Below are positions 50,843 through 59,096 of a stretch of 64,000 nt of DNA, one piece after another. Position numbers and translations under genes: made by a program. Positions within the stretch are counted from its first letter, which is position 1. The number at the start of each line of letters is the position of its first letter. The DNA is from Streptomyces griseofuscus (GTDB lineage: Bacteria > Actinomycetota > Actinomycetes > Streptomycetales > Streptomycetaceae), in NCBI RefSeq assembly GCF_014673495.1, contig NZ_CP051006.1, positions 7,253,001 to 7,317,000 on the forward strand, written 5' to 3'. The notes beneath the pieces are model-generated. The model had not been told where the DNA came from. It saw nothing but the letters and a program-made list of their open reading frames with translations, and ran no database searches.

Positions 50843-51544
50843 TCAGAGCCACTCCTCCAGCACCGCCCAGAAGCCGGCGAAGTCCTCGTTGTGCACGACG
50901 TGCCCGGTGTCCGGCACCGTCCGCACGGTGAAGCCCCGCTCGCTCAACTTCCGGGCCCACGGCGGCGGGACGTTGTGACTCGGGTCGGCGAGGACGATCA
51001 GGGAGGGCACCTGCGGGGCCGGCGGATCGTAGCCGCCGAAGCCGTCGAACGCGTCGAGCGTCGCCGGGTCCCAGCGGCGCAGCGCGGTCGACTTGTGCTC
51101 CCGCGCCCGCGGTTCCCAGCGCGCCAGCGAGGCCTGGATCCGCTCCTCGCTCCAGTCCTTCTGGACGCGCAGCGCGTCCGTCATCGCCTTGGCCGTCGCG
51201 TCGTCGGGCGGCGCCGCCCACGCCGGATCCACATGGACCACGCGCCGCGGCCGCAGCCGGTCGAGCGCACCGGCCAGCAGCAGGGCGCCCAGCGAGTGAC
51301 CCAGGGCCAGATCGGGCCGCTCGGGCAGGGCCTCGGCGATCGCGTCCGTCATCGTGTCGAGGCCGTACGCGTCCCAGCGCGGACTGCGGCCGTGGCCCGG
51401 CAGATCGACCGCGACGACGCGATAGCCCCGCCGGACCAGTTCCGGTGCCGTACGCCACCAGCTGTTCGTGTCGGCGGTGATGCCGTGCACCAGGACGGCG
51501 ATGCGGTCACCGTCGCCCCACTGTTCGATGTGCAGCTGTGCCAT
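50843..51544 (-). CDS. Alpha/beta hydrolase
   Basis: A 233-residue alpha/beta-fold hydrolase. The oxyanion region is VLVHGITADTNSWW, the nucleophile Ser84 sits in GHSLG, and the C-terminal His is in TGHVVHNEDF. VDLPGHGRS is also typical. It is the last gene of the minus-strand operon lyase, ligase, amidotransferase, hydrolase, 30 bp after the asparagine-synthetase-like gene, with GGAAGGAA about 12 bp upstream of ATG 51544. It could hydrolyse an ester or amide, or release an activated intermediate. Its sequence differs from the type II thioesterase at 44105, so it is not a second copy. Confidence 0.85.
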   Translation of the reverse strand: MAQLHIEQWGDGDRIAVLVHGITADTNSWWRTAPELVRRGYRVVAVDLPGHGRSPRWDAYGLDTMTDAIAEALPERPDLALGHSLGALLLAGALDRLRPRRVVHVDPAWAAPPDDATAKAMTDALRVQKDWSEERIQASLARWEPRAREHKSTALRRWDPATLDAFDGFGGYDPPAPQVPSLIVLADPSHNVPPPWARKLSERGFTVRTVPDTGHVVHNEDFAGFWAVLEEWL

Positions 51545-51574
51545 CGAGAATTCGTTCCTTCCGTCTCACGGGTT

Positions 51575-53410
51575 TCACAGCACGACCCGGACGCCGTACT
51601 CCCGTAGCCACTGGTCGAGTTGGATGAGCCGGGGCAGCCAGGGCGGCGGGGTGAAGTCACCGCTGAACCAGGCGTCGCTGTCCACCATGGCCCGCACGGC
51701 GGGCACATTGACCAGGTCGAGGACCGGCGCGGCGGGGTCGGCGACGATGGTGCGCACGGAACGGCGGATCGCGTCGAGGTAGGCGGGGCTGTGCCCGAAC
51801 GGGAAGCCGCTCTTGGGCCGCCGCACCACCTCGTCCGGCAGCAGATCCGCGACCGCCCGACGCAGCAGGCCCTTCTCCTGGCCCCCGGTCCGCTTGAACT
51901 CCCAGGGCACGTTCCACAGGTACTCGACCAGCCGGTGGTCGCAGAACGGCACCCGGACCTCAAGGCCGTTGGCCATGCTCATCCGGTCCTTGCGGTCCAG
52001 CAGGAAGGGCAGGAAGCGGGTGATCTGGAGGTGGAACACCTCGCGCATCCGCCGGTCCGCGCCGCTCTCGCCGTCGAGCCGGGGCACCTCGGCGAGCGCC
52101 GTGCGGTAGGCGTCGGCGACATAGGCGTCCAGGTCCAGCGCCTCGCGCAGCTGCGGCGACAACTGGGCGTTGCGGTCCTTGACCCCGGCCGACCAGGGGA
52201 AGTTGTCCGTGGGGCGCTCCGCCTCGGCGCGGAACCAGGGGTATCCGCCGAAGAAGTCGTCGGCGCCCTCCCCGGACAGGGCCACGGCGGCGTGCCGGCG
52301 CACCTCGCGGAAGAGCAGCAGCAGGGACACATCGAGGTCGCCGACGCCCGGCATGTCCCGCGCGCGCAGCGCCGGCCCCAACTCGCCCACCAGGGAGATC
52401 GTTTCGACCGAGACATCGGTGTGGTCCGTGCCCACGTGGCCGGCGACCGCCCGGACGAACGGGGCGTCCCTGCTGACATGCAGGGCGTCCGGCTTGAAGT
52501 CGGTCTCGCTGCCGGTGAAGTCCAGCGCGTATGTGGCGAGCCGGCCGCCGCCGTCCTCCGCGAGGCGCCGCGCGGCGAGCGCGACGATGGCGCTGGAGTC
52601 GATACCGCCGGACAGCAACGCGATCAGCGGCACATCGGACTCCAGCTGGGAGCCGACCGCGTCCCCCAGCAGCCGGCGCACCTCGGCCACGGTGGCCGGC
52701 AGGTCGTCGGTGTGCGGGGCGGTGGTCAGCTCCCAATAGCGCCGGTGACGCACGCCGTCGCGGTCCACCCGTACGACATGGCCGGGCCGTACCTCGTCAA
52801 GGCCCCGGTAGACGCCCTGGCCCGGGGGCTTGATCGCCACCGTGAACAGGGCGGCCAGGCCCTCGGCGTCGACCTCCGCGGGCACCTCCGGGTGGGCCAG
52901 GACCGCCTTGGGTTCGGAGCCGAAGATCACCCCGTCGCCGCGCCGGGTCCAGTACAGGGGCTTGATGCCGAGCCGGTCGCGCACCAGCAGCAGGGTCTCG
53001 GTGCGGGTGTCCCACAGCGCGAAGGCGTACATGCCGACGAGCCGGTCGAAGGCCCCCTCACCCCATTCGAGATAGGCCCGCAGCACCACCTCGGTGTCGG
53101 ACCTGCCGCAGAACGCGTGCCCGCGCCGGGCCAGTTCGGCGCGCAGCTCACCGTGGTTGTACACCTCGCCGCTGAAGACGAGGACGGCCGGCGGCGCCGT
53201 GTCGGCAGGGCCCGCGGGTGTCATCGGCTGGCCGCCGGTCGCCAGGTCGATCAGGGCGAGCCGCCGGTGTCCCAGCGCGGCGTGCGGGGACAGCCAGACG
53301 CCCGAACCGTCCGGTCCGCGCGGGGCCATCGTGGCGGCCATCGCGGTCAGCAGCGGGCCCTGGCCCGACAGATCGCGCGTGTGGTCGACCCATCCGGTGA
53401 TGCCGCACAT
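51575..53410 (-). CDS. Asparagine-synthetase-like amidotransferase
   Basis: A 611-residue glutamine-dependent amide-forming enzyme. It starts MCGITGW, so Cys2 is the N-terminal glutaminase nucleophile, and GEVYNHGELR is part of that class II domain (about residues 1-210). The synthetase domain has the ATP pyrophosphatase loop LLSGGIDSS (about residues 263-271). ATG 53410 is fixed by the required Cys2 and by GGAAGGA 8 bp upstream. The start overlaps the ligase stop by one base (TGATG), which indicates translational coupling. The usual reaction is Asp to Asn. In this operon it may instead amidate or cyclise a product of the upstream lyase and ligase. Supply of Asn to modules 5 and 9 is another option. 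Confidence 0.88.
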   Translation of the reverse strand: MCGITGWVDHTRDLSGQGPLLTAMAATMAPRGPDGSGVWLSPHAALGHRRLALIDLATGGQPMTPAGPADTAPPAVLVFSGEVYNHGELRAELARRGHAFCGRSDTEVVLRAYLEWGEGAFDRLVGMYAFALWDTRTETLLLVRDRLGIKPLYWTRRGDGVIFGSEPKAVLAHPEVPAEVDAEGLAALFTVAIKPPGQGVYRGLDEVRPGHVVRVDRDGVRHRRYWELTTAPHTDDLPATVAEVRRLLGDAVGSQLESDVPLIALLSGGIDSSAIVALAARRLAEDGGGRLATYALDFTGSETDFKPDALHVSRDAPFVRAVAGHVGTDHTDVSVETISLVGELGPALRARDMPGVGDLDVSLLLLFREVRRHAAVALSGEGADDFFGGYPWFRAEAERPTDNFPWSAGVKDRNAQLSPQLREALDLDAYVADAYRTALAEVPRLDGESGADRRMREVFHLQITRFLPFLLDRKDRMSMANGLEVRVPFCDHRLVEYLWNVPWEFKRTGGQEKGLLRRAVADLLPDEVVRRPKSGFPFGHSPAYLDAIRRSVRTIVADPAAPVLDLVNVPAVRAMVDSDAWFSGDFTPPPWLPRLIQLDQWLREYGVRVVL

Positions 53411-54870
53411 CAGTGAGTTCCTTCCGGTGTGTCGGAGCCCGTCCCCAGCTGGCGGAGGGACTCGGCGACCACGGCGTTGATCGGCTCCGGCAGGCGCGCC
53501 CAGTTGCGTTCGTCGTTGAGGTCCAGGACCCGGGACAGCTTCCAGCCGAGGTACTGGCCGAGGGAGGCGAGCGGGGGCAGTGTCTCCACCGGGCGCACGG
53601 ACACCGCGAGCCCGGGGAACAGCGGCGCGAGCCGCTCGGCCACCACCGCGTTCCAGATCTCGTCCGGGGTGCCGTCCGTGGTCACCAGCAGCACCACACC
53701 GCGATCGCGTACCACCAGCATGTAGTTGAAGACGGTGTGCCCGGGCAGCTCCGTGGACCACAGTGCCGCCTCCAGGTCGTTCTGGCGCACCCCGTTGCCG
53801 GAGAGCGCCACGACGTCCTGCTCCCGGCCCAGCGTGCGCAGCACCGGGGTGCGCACCCCGCAGGCGCACGTCTCGCCGGTGATCTCCACGCGGTCGCCGG
53901 TGCGGTAGCGCAGCAGCGGCCGGGCCGGCAGGTCCAGGGTGGTCACCACGAGTTCACCGCGGTCGGCGGAGCCGTCGACGGGCCGGGTGCCGGTGTCGTC
54001 GTGCAGCTCCAGCAGGTAACTCTGGGTCTGGAGATGCAGATTGCGCTCCCGGCAGGTGACCGCCGTCGTGCCGGTCTCCGAGGAGCCGTACGAGCAGACG
54101 TAGGCGGTGCCGCCGGTCAGCCGCTCCAGGTGGCGTACGAAACTCGGTCCGGTCTGTTCGGCCATGAGCAGCAGCCGGTCGAAGCGGGGGGCCGGGAGGC
54201 CGTTCCGGTGGGCGAACTGGATCATCTCCAGCAGCCGGGAGGGCGGGCCCACGAACACATTGGCGTTCAGGGACTCGATCAGGCGCAGCACCCTGCCGTA
54301 GTCGCCGGTGATGTTGTCCACCCAGGGGCGGAACGACATCACTCCCACGTACTCCAGCACCTTCTCGAACTGGTAGGCGGCGGGCGCGAACGGGGCGTTG
54401 ATCAGGATCAGGGCGACATCGCGGGGCTGGAGGAACTGGGCCCACAGCTCACCGATGTTGATGGTGTTGATCACGAGGTCGTCGACGGCCTTGGGCGCGG
54501 CGACCGGGTTGCCGGTGGTGCCGGAGGACTCGTAGTAGTGCAGGAACTCGGCGAGCGGCCGGGTGAAGGCCTCCTCGCCGTGCGCGGACAGCTCGGCCTT
54601 GCCGAGCAGTGGCAGCCGTGGGAAGAGCTCCCGCAACACGGCCCGGGGGCCGCGGAGTTCGGCCGTCGGCCAGTCGGCTCGCACCGAGGCGTCGGCGGTG
54701 TGCCGGTACAGGGCGCTGCCCGCGGCGTGGCCGAGGGCCCGTGCGAGCTTGCCCGCGTGCACCGCCGTGAGGTCCGCGGTGCCCGCGTGGGTCTCCCGGA
54801 CGAGGCGGGTGTGCTCCTCGACCAGCTTTCCGACCGCCGTGTTCTGCTCGCGGTCACGCAGCAACAACAT
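53410..54870 (-). CDS. PaaK-like adenylate-forming ligase
   Basis: A 486-residue enzyme resembling phenylacetate-CoA ligase. It has the nucleotide loop YYESSGTTGNP, the YGSSETGTT motif, LRYRTGDRV, and a CACG element like that in the PaaK family. It activates a carboxylic acid as the acyl-AMP and may pass it to CoA, an amine or a carrier. ATG 54870 has AGGGGGC upstream and overlaps the lyase gene by 17 bp; ATG 54921 would overlap more and lacks a site. Its position between a MIO lyase and an amidotransferase suggests that it activates the acid (or beta-amino acid) made by the lyase. The substrate is not readable. Confidence 0.83.
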   Translation of the reverse strand: MLLLRDREQNTAVGKLVEEHTRLVRETHAGTADLTAVHAGKLARALGHAAGSALYRHTADASVRADWPTAELRGPRAVLRELFPRLPLLGKAELSAHGEEAFTRPLAEFLHYYESSGTTGNPVAAPKAVDDLVINTINIGELWAQFLQPRDVALILINAPFAPAAYQFEKVLEYVGVMSFRPWVDNITGDYGRVLRLIESLNANVFVGPPSRLLEMIQFAHRNGLPAPRFDRLLLMAEQTGPSFVRHLERLTGGTAYVCSYGSSETGTTAVTCRERNLHLQTQSYLLELHDDTGTRPVDGSADRGELVVTTLDLPARPLLRYRTGDRVEITGETCACGVRTPVLRTLGREQDVVALSGNGVRQNDLEAALWSTELPGHTVFNYMLVVRDRGVVLLVTTDGTPDEIWNAVVAERLAPLFPGLAVSVRPVETLPPLASLGQYLGWKLSRVLDLNDERNWARLPEPINAVVAESLRQLGTGSDTPEGTH

Positions 54871-56524
54871 CTGCCAGCCCCCTGCCTGTGACGAAGTCGG
54901 AGTCGGCGAGGCCGGCGGCACGCCGCACGGCCCCGCTCTCGATCAGCCCGATCACCGCCGCGATGTCGCCGTCGAGCCGGCGGTCGCGGGTGACGAACGC
55001 GGAGTGCTCGCGCAGCAGCGCGTGCACGGCGCGGGTCGCGGGCGCGCAGTGCTCGATCCCGCGCAGTTCCACCGCCTGCGCGAGCGCCAGCAGGTGGATC
55101 GCCGCCACCTCGCGCACCAGGCCGCCCACGGCGCGCGCGTCCCGTGCCGCGATGGTGCCCATGCTGACCTTGTCCTGGTTGTGCGCCTCCGTGGAGCGGG
55201 AGAAGACGGAGGCGGGCCCGGTCTGCTTGAGCGCCTCCGCGGTGATCGCGGACGCGGCGATCTGCATCCCCTTGAAACCGTGGTGCAGTCCGGCCTGCGG
55301 ATCGTCCGCCGAGCGCGGCACGATCAGGTTCGGCGGCAGCCCGCCGTTGAACTTCTCGTCCACGACCAGCGCGAGTTGACGGTCCATCAGGTCGGCGAGC
55401 CCGGCCACGGAGACCTTGAGGCTGTCCATGGCGTGCCCGACGTGCCCCGCGTAGAAGTTCCCGCCCAGATGCAGCCGGGACTCCTCGGTGTCGAAGAGCG
55501 GATTGTCGCTGGAGGAGTTGATCTCGGTCTCCAGCCAGCGGTCCACCCAGTCGAGCATGTCCCGCACGATCCCGGCGATCTGCGGGGCGCAGCGCACCGA
55601 GTACTTGTCCTGGATCCGGTCGTCGAGCTGGAGATAGCCGCGCCCGGCCAGCGGTTCCCGGCGCGTCAGGATGTCCTCGAAGGAGGTCGCGAGACCGGAT
55701 CCGGAGAGCAGCGCGCGGATCGTGCGGGCGCTCTCGATCTGTCCCGGGTGCGGTTTGTTCTCGTGCACGAACGGGTGCATCGCCGAGATGTTGCCGCGCA
55801 GCGACTCCAGGGTCATCGCGGTGGCCACATCGGCGACGAAGGCCAGCTCGCGGGCGTCCCAGGCGGCCAGTACGCCGAACGCGGCCGTGAACGAGGTGCC
55901 GTTGATGAGAGCGATGCCCTCCTTCGGTTCGAGCGACAGCGGCCGGATTCCGGCGTCGAGCAGCGCGTCCAGGGCCGGGCGCGCCTCGCCCCGGTGTCTG
56001 ACGTCGCCCTCGCCGATCAGCGCGGCGGCCAGATAGCACAGCGGGACCAGGTCGCCGCTGGCGCCGAGCGAGCCCCGCTCGGGGATCATCGGCAGGATGT
56101 CCGCGGCCAGGCAGTCCAGCAGCGTCCGCACCACCTCGGGGCGCACCGCCGAGGGCCCGCGGGACAGGGCGTTCGCCCGGATCAGCATGGTGGCCCGGGC
56201 GACCTCGTCGGGTGCGGCCGGGCCCACCCCGTTCAGGTGGTACAGCACCAGGTGCCGTTGCAGCTCATGGGCCTTGTCCCCGGAGATCTGCCGGATGCAG
56301 CTGTCCCCGAACCCGGTGGTCACACCGTAGATGGGGATGTCCTGCGCGAGCAGGGAGTCCTTCAGGGCGACCGACGCCCGCATCCGCTCGACGGCCTGTG
56401 CGGCGGGTTCCGCCCGTGCCGTGCCGGCGGCGCCGCGCGCGAGCGTCGCCACCTGGACGGGGGTGAGCGAACCGCCGTCCAGCGTGAGCGTCGTACTGCT
56501 GATCTTGCCCGGTGTTCCCGACAC
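54854..56524 (-). CDS. MIO-type aromatic amino acid ammonia-lyase/aminomutase
   Basis: A 556-residue member of the histidine/phenylalanine/tyrosine ammonia-lyase and aminomutase family. The self-cyclising triad that makes the MIO cofactor is Ala155-Ser156-Gly157 in GSLGASGDL. Tyr66 in IYGVTTG is the conserved catalytic Tyr. The selectivity region reads LVLYHLNGVGP with His96, as in His- or Tyr-using enzymes rather than Phe-using ones, and the late motif NQDKVSMG is closer to Tyr/Phe lyases and aminomutases than to HutH. No hut genes are nearby. It begins at GTG 56524. It leads the operon with the PaaK-like ligase, amidotransferase and hydrolase. Likely products are an arylacrylic acid (urocanate or coumarate type) or a beta-amino acid; I cannot choose between them. 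Confidence 0.85.
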   Translation of the reverse strand: MSGTPGKISSTTLTLDGGSLTPVQVATLARGAAGTARAEPAAQAVERMRASVALKDSLLAQDIPIYGVTTGFGDSCIRQISGDKAHELQRHLVLYHLNGVGPAAPDEVARATMLIRANALSRGPSAVRPEVVRTLLDCLAADILPMIPERGSLGASGDLVPLCYLAAALIGEGDVRHRGEARPALDALLDAGIRPLSLEPKEGIALINGTSFTAAFGVLAAWDARELAFVADVATAMTLESLRGNISAMHPFVHENKPHPGQIESARTIRALLSGSGLATSFEDILTRREPLAGRGYLQLDDRIQDKYSVRCAPQIAGIVRDMLDWVDRWLETEINSSSDNPLFDTEESRLHLGGNFYAGHVGHAMDSLKVSVAGLADLMDRQLALVVDEKFNGGLPPNLIVPRSADDPQAGLHHGFKGMQIAASAITAEALKQTGPASVFSRSTEAHNQDKVSMGTIAARDARAVGGLVREVAAIHLLALAQAVELRGIEHCAPATRAVHALLREHSAFVTRDRRLDGDIAAVIGLIESGAVRRAAGLADSDFVTGRGLADVVAA

Positions 56525-57046
56525 TTCCGACCCCCGTGTGATGACGACAGGCCCTCACCCTCGGCCACGGGACGATCCCCCGCCTTCCGCCCGGCGACGG
56601 GTTTTCCACCCTGTCCGTAGGGACGGTTTCCCTATTTGCGCACATCGCCTTCGGCTCTCAATGTCAAGATATGCGACGCGTATTTAGCTGTTTCTTTGTC
56701 AGTAACGTTCTGGACAGTCGTCCACGTGTTCGCGTAGGCTCGATGCCGGTCAGAGGACTGCTGTTTGACGTTCAATTGACTGCCGGGGTGTTTACCGAAA
56801 CAGCGTGATTCATCACACACGCTGCGGCGTGCACACGGAGACGGGGGCTTGTTGACATGGAGTGTCGTAGTGGTCCGGTGAGTGCGGTCCGGGGGGCCGG
56901 AAGAGCCGCAAGAGCACCTTTCCTTTAGGGGTAAGGGATTTACGGATGCATACCGCTTCCCACGAAGAAGCGCGCGTGCCAAGGAATCTTTAACTCAATT
57001 CTCGCGCCCGTGGACACGATTCATGACGGGACAAGGACAGGACTCC
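56525..57046. promoter_or_regulatory. Divergent control region between lyase operon and regulator
   Basis: About 520 bases with no credible gene and visibly lower GC from about 56620 to 56820. It holds TTGAC twice with an 11-bp period (56765-56769, 56776-56780), a 7-bp inverted repeat CAGCGTG/CACGCTG (56801-56824) enclosing the palindrome GTGATTCATCAC (56805-56816), and a consensus TTGACA on each strand (56852-56857 plus, 56667-56662 minus), without convincing -10 boxes at 17 bp. Confidence 0.5.
56764..56781 (+). promoter_or_regulatory. 11-bp-period direct repeat, OmpR/SARP-type candidate
   Basis: TTTGACG, 4 bases, ATTGACT: two half-sites 11 bp apart. The spacing is that of SARP or PhoP-type binding sites. 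About 8 bp further lies GTTTACC, a possible but poor -10. The half-site differs from the one upstream of FAAL, so a common regulator is not implied. Confidence 0.3.
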
Positions 57047-57784
57047 ATGCTCTTGCACAAAGCACTGCCCGAAACCGAACGAACCGATGACGAGAACACT
57101 TCCGCACGCAAAGAAGTCAAGGTGGCGGTCCTGGCCAGCCGGGCACTGACGCGCATCGCGCTTCGCACCGTCATGGCGCAGTCCTCCGGAGTGGAGATAG
57201 TCGCCGAGGCGACCACTCCCTTTCAGCTCCAGCACGCCGTCGCCGTCAAACGCCCGCAGGCACTGCTGCTCGACGACGCCGATCCCGCCTGGGACACCGC
57301 CGAGGTGCTGCGCGGACTGCGGGAGAACGCCGGCCGCCGGGTGGGCGTGGTGATCCTCGCCGACGCGGGCGCGCTGGACGACGCGCTGACCTATCTGTGC
57401 GACGGCGCCGACGGAGTGGTGCTGAACGACGACGCGCCGGCCGAGGTGGCCACCGCGATCCGGGCGGTCGCGGCGGGACACGCCGTGGTGCCCCCGCCGC
57501 TCGCGCGCCGGCTCGTCGACCTCGTCGGGGTGCGCAGGCCGGCGATGCCCGCCCAGGACCAGATGGCCGCGCTGACCGCGCGCGAGCAGGAGATCTTCGA
57601 ACTGGTCATCAAGGGCATGTCGAACCAGGAGGTCGCGCAGACCCTGGTGCTCAGCGAGCGGACCATCAAGTTCCATGTCTCCAACCTGCTGCGCAAGCTC
57701 GGGGTGCGGAACCGCACGCAGGCCATCGTCTACGCGCGGGACCGCCGTCTGCTGCCGGGCCCAGCTCCGTGCGTCAATCCGTGA
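57047..57784 (+). CDS. Atypical NarL/LuxR-family response regulator
   Basis: A 245-residue regulator with a receiver-like domain (about residues 24-145) and a C-terminal LuxR helix-turn-helix (LTAREQEIFELVIKGMSNQEVAQTLVLSERTIKFHVSNLL region, about 172-235). The receiver keeps Asp76-Asp77 near the phospho-acceptor position. The acidic pair at the end of strand 1 is Ala30-Ser31, and the switch Lys is Asn127, so normal phosphorylation is unlikely. Ligand binding or constitutive action is more probable. ATG 57047 has AGGA 5 bp upstream; ATG 57023 is also possible. It is divergent from the lyase operon. Its end overlaps the end of the ATP-grasp gene by 11 bp. It probably controls one or both right-hand operons. 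No sensor kinase gene is adjacent. Confidence 0.87.
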   Translation: MLLHKALPETERTDDENTSARKEVKVAVLASRALTRIALRTVMAQSSGVEIVAEATTPFQLQHAVAVKRPQALLLDDADPAWDTAEVLRGLRENAGRRVGVVILADAGALDDALTYLCDGADGVVLNDDAPAEVATAIRAVAAGHAVVPPPLARRLVDLVGVRRPAMPAQDQMAALTAREQEIFELVIKGMSNQEVAQTLVLSERTIKFHVSNLLRKLGVRNRTQAIVYARDRRLLPGPAPCVNP

Positions 57785-59009
57785 GGATGCGCAGCTCGGC
57801 CAGGGACCGCCGGCAGCGCTCGATGGCATCCGTGGTGTCGTCGCCCTTGCTCGCCACATGGCCGAGTCCGTCCCACTGTCCGTCGAAGGAGCGGACCACA
57901 TCGCCCGGTCCCACCCACAGGTCGACGCCTACCGTGTCCGGCTTGGCCAGTATCTCGTCCAGACCCCGGACCTCCCGCACCTTCCCGGGCTCCGTCACGA
58001 TGAGCCAACTCGCCGCGCCGCCACGGGGCTTCGGCCGCTCCGCCACCGCCGGCGCCACGCCCAGCGGCCAGCTGAAGGCCAGCTCCTGGAGGTCGAGGCC
58101 GTAGACCGTGCTGATCAGCTGGTTGAGCAGCGCCCCGCCGACCCGGGCCTGGGTCTCGATGAGCACGGGGCCCTCGGGGGTCAGCTTGAACTCGGTGTGC
58201 GTGGCGCCGTCGCGGTAGCCCAGCGCGTCCAGTACGGCCCCCGTCACCCGCACCACGTCCGCCTCGACGGCCGGGCTCACCCGCGCCGGAATGGCATGGC
58301 CGACATGGACGTGGTTGCTCTCCTCCGTGATGGCCTCGGTGACGGTCGCGACCACATGGTGCCCGTCGAAGCTGAACGCCTCGGCGCTGCACAGCGGCCC
58401 GTCGATGTACTCCTCCATGATGAACTCGCCCAGGTCGTAGGCGTGGACGAGCGGATGGTCGGAGGTGCGCAGCCGGCCGATCTCCGCCCAGGCCGCCGCC
58501 GTCAGCTCGGGACCGTCCACCTTCAGCACCCCGAAACTCGCCGTGCCGCAGGTCGGTTTCACGATGAACGGGTAGCCGTGCGCGGCACCGAAGTCGCGCA
58601 GGCTCCGCTCGTCCTCGACCAGCGCGCAGGCCACGAGCCGGATCCCGGGCGCCGCCGCCTCCGCCAGCCGCCGCCGCATCAGGTACTTGTCGGTGAACCG
58701 GTGCGCCACCTCGAATCCGGTACCGGCCAGGCCCAGTTGGTCGTTGACCCGGGCGGCGGGGTCGAGACCGGGCTCGGTCAGGGACACCACGGCGTCGAAC
58801 GGCCGTACCTCGTGCGCCTCCTGGGCCAGCCGGCGCAGCGTCTCGGCGTCCGCGTAGTCGGCGTGGACGACCTCGACACCGTCCCCGGTGTCCACCGGGC
58901 CGGTCTCCTCCGGCAGCCGGACCCAGAGGATGTCGGCACCGCTGGCCCGTGCCTTGGACAGATGGGTGGCGGAACCGCCCACGAGAAGCAGGCGCTTGGC
59001 TGGCGTCAT
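57774..59009 (-). CDS. ATP-grasp carboxylate-amine ligase (1)
   Basis: A 411-residue ATP-grasp protein of the D-Ala-D-Ala ligase/BacD/carbamoyl-phosphate-synthase-like superfamily. Seen are the central PFIVKPTCGTASFGV ATP-lid segment and, in the C-terminal part, HTEFKLTPEGPVLIETQARVGG, whose acidic residues bind magnesium and phosphates. Such stand-alone enzymes join a carboxylic acid to an amine through an acyl phosphate, often making dipeptides. ATG 59009 has only a weak upstream site. It lies 87 bp after the glutamate mutase E gene and ends the minus-strand operon. A 3-methylaspartate-derived substrate is suggested by context only. Confidence 0.83.
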   Translation of the reverse strand: MTPAKRLLLVGGSATHLSKARASGADILWVRLPEETGPVDTGDGVEVVHADYADAETLRRLAQEAHEVRPFDAVVSLTEPGLDPAARVNDQLGLAGTGFEVAHRFTDKYLMRRRLAEAAAPGIRLVACALVEDERSLRDFGAAHGYPFIVKPTCGTASFGVLKVDGPELTAAAWAEIGRLRTSDHPLVHAYDLGEFIMEEYIDGPLCSAEAFSFDGHHVVATVTEAITEESNHVHVGHAIPARVSPAVEADVVRVTGAVLDALGYRDGATHTEFKLTPEGPVLIETQARVGGALLNQLISTVYGLDLQELAFSWPLGVAPAVAERPKPRGGAASWLIVTEPGKVREVRGLDEILAKPDTVGVDLWVGPGDVVRSFDGQWDGLGHVASKGDDTTDAIERCRRSLAELRILTD

Positions 59010-59096
59010 GGGATGTGTCGCTTTCTCACTGCGGATCCTGGCTGATCCGTGATCGGGTGGATGCCGTGGTCAAGTCGGGTCGGGGGGAAGGCGGGT

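Noticed and set aside
53411..53869. An N-terminal extension of the asparagine-synthetase-like protein
   Set aside because: Class II glutaminases need Cys at residue 2 after Met removal. MCGI at 53410 gives this with a good ribosome site.
54854..56524. Housekeeping histidine ammonia-lyase (hutH)
   Set aside because: No hutU, hutI or other histidine-use gene is near, the NQDKVSMG motif is not the HutH form, and the gene is coupled to a PaaK-like ligase.
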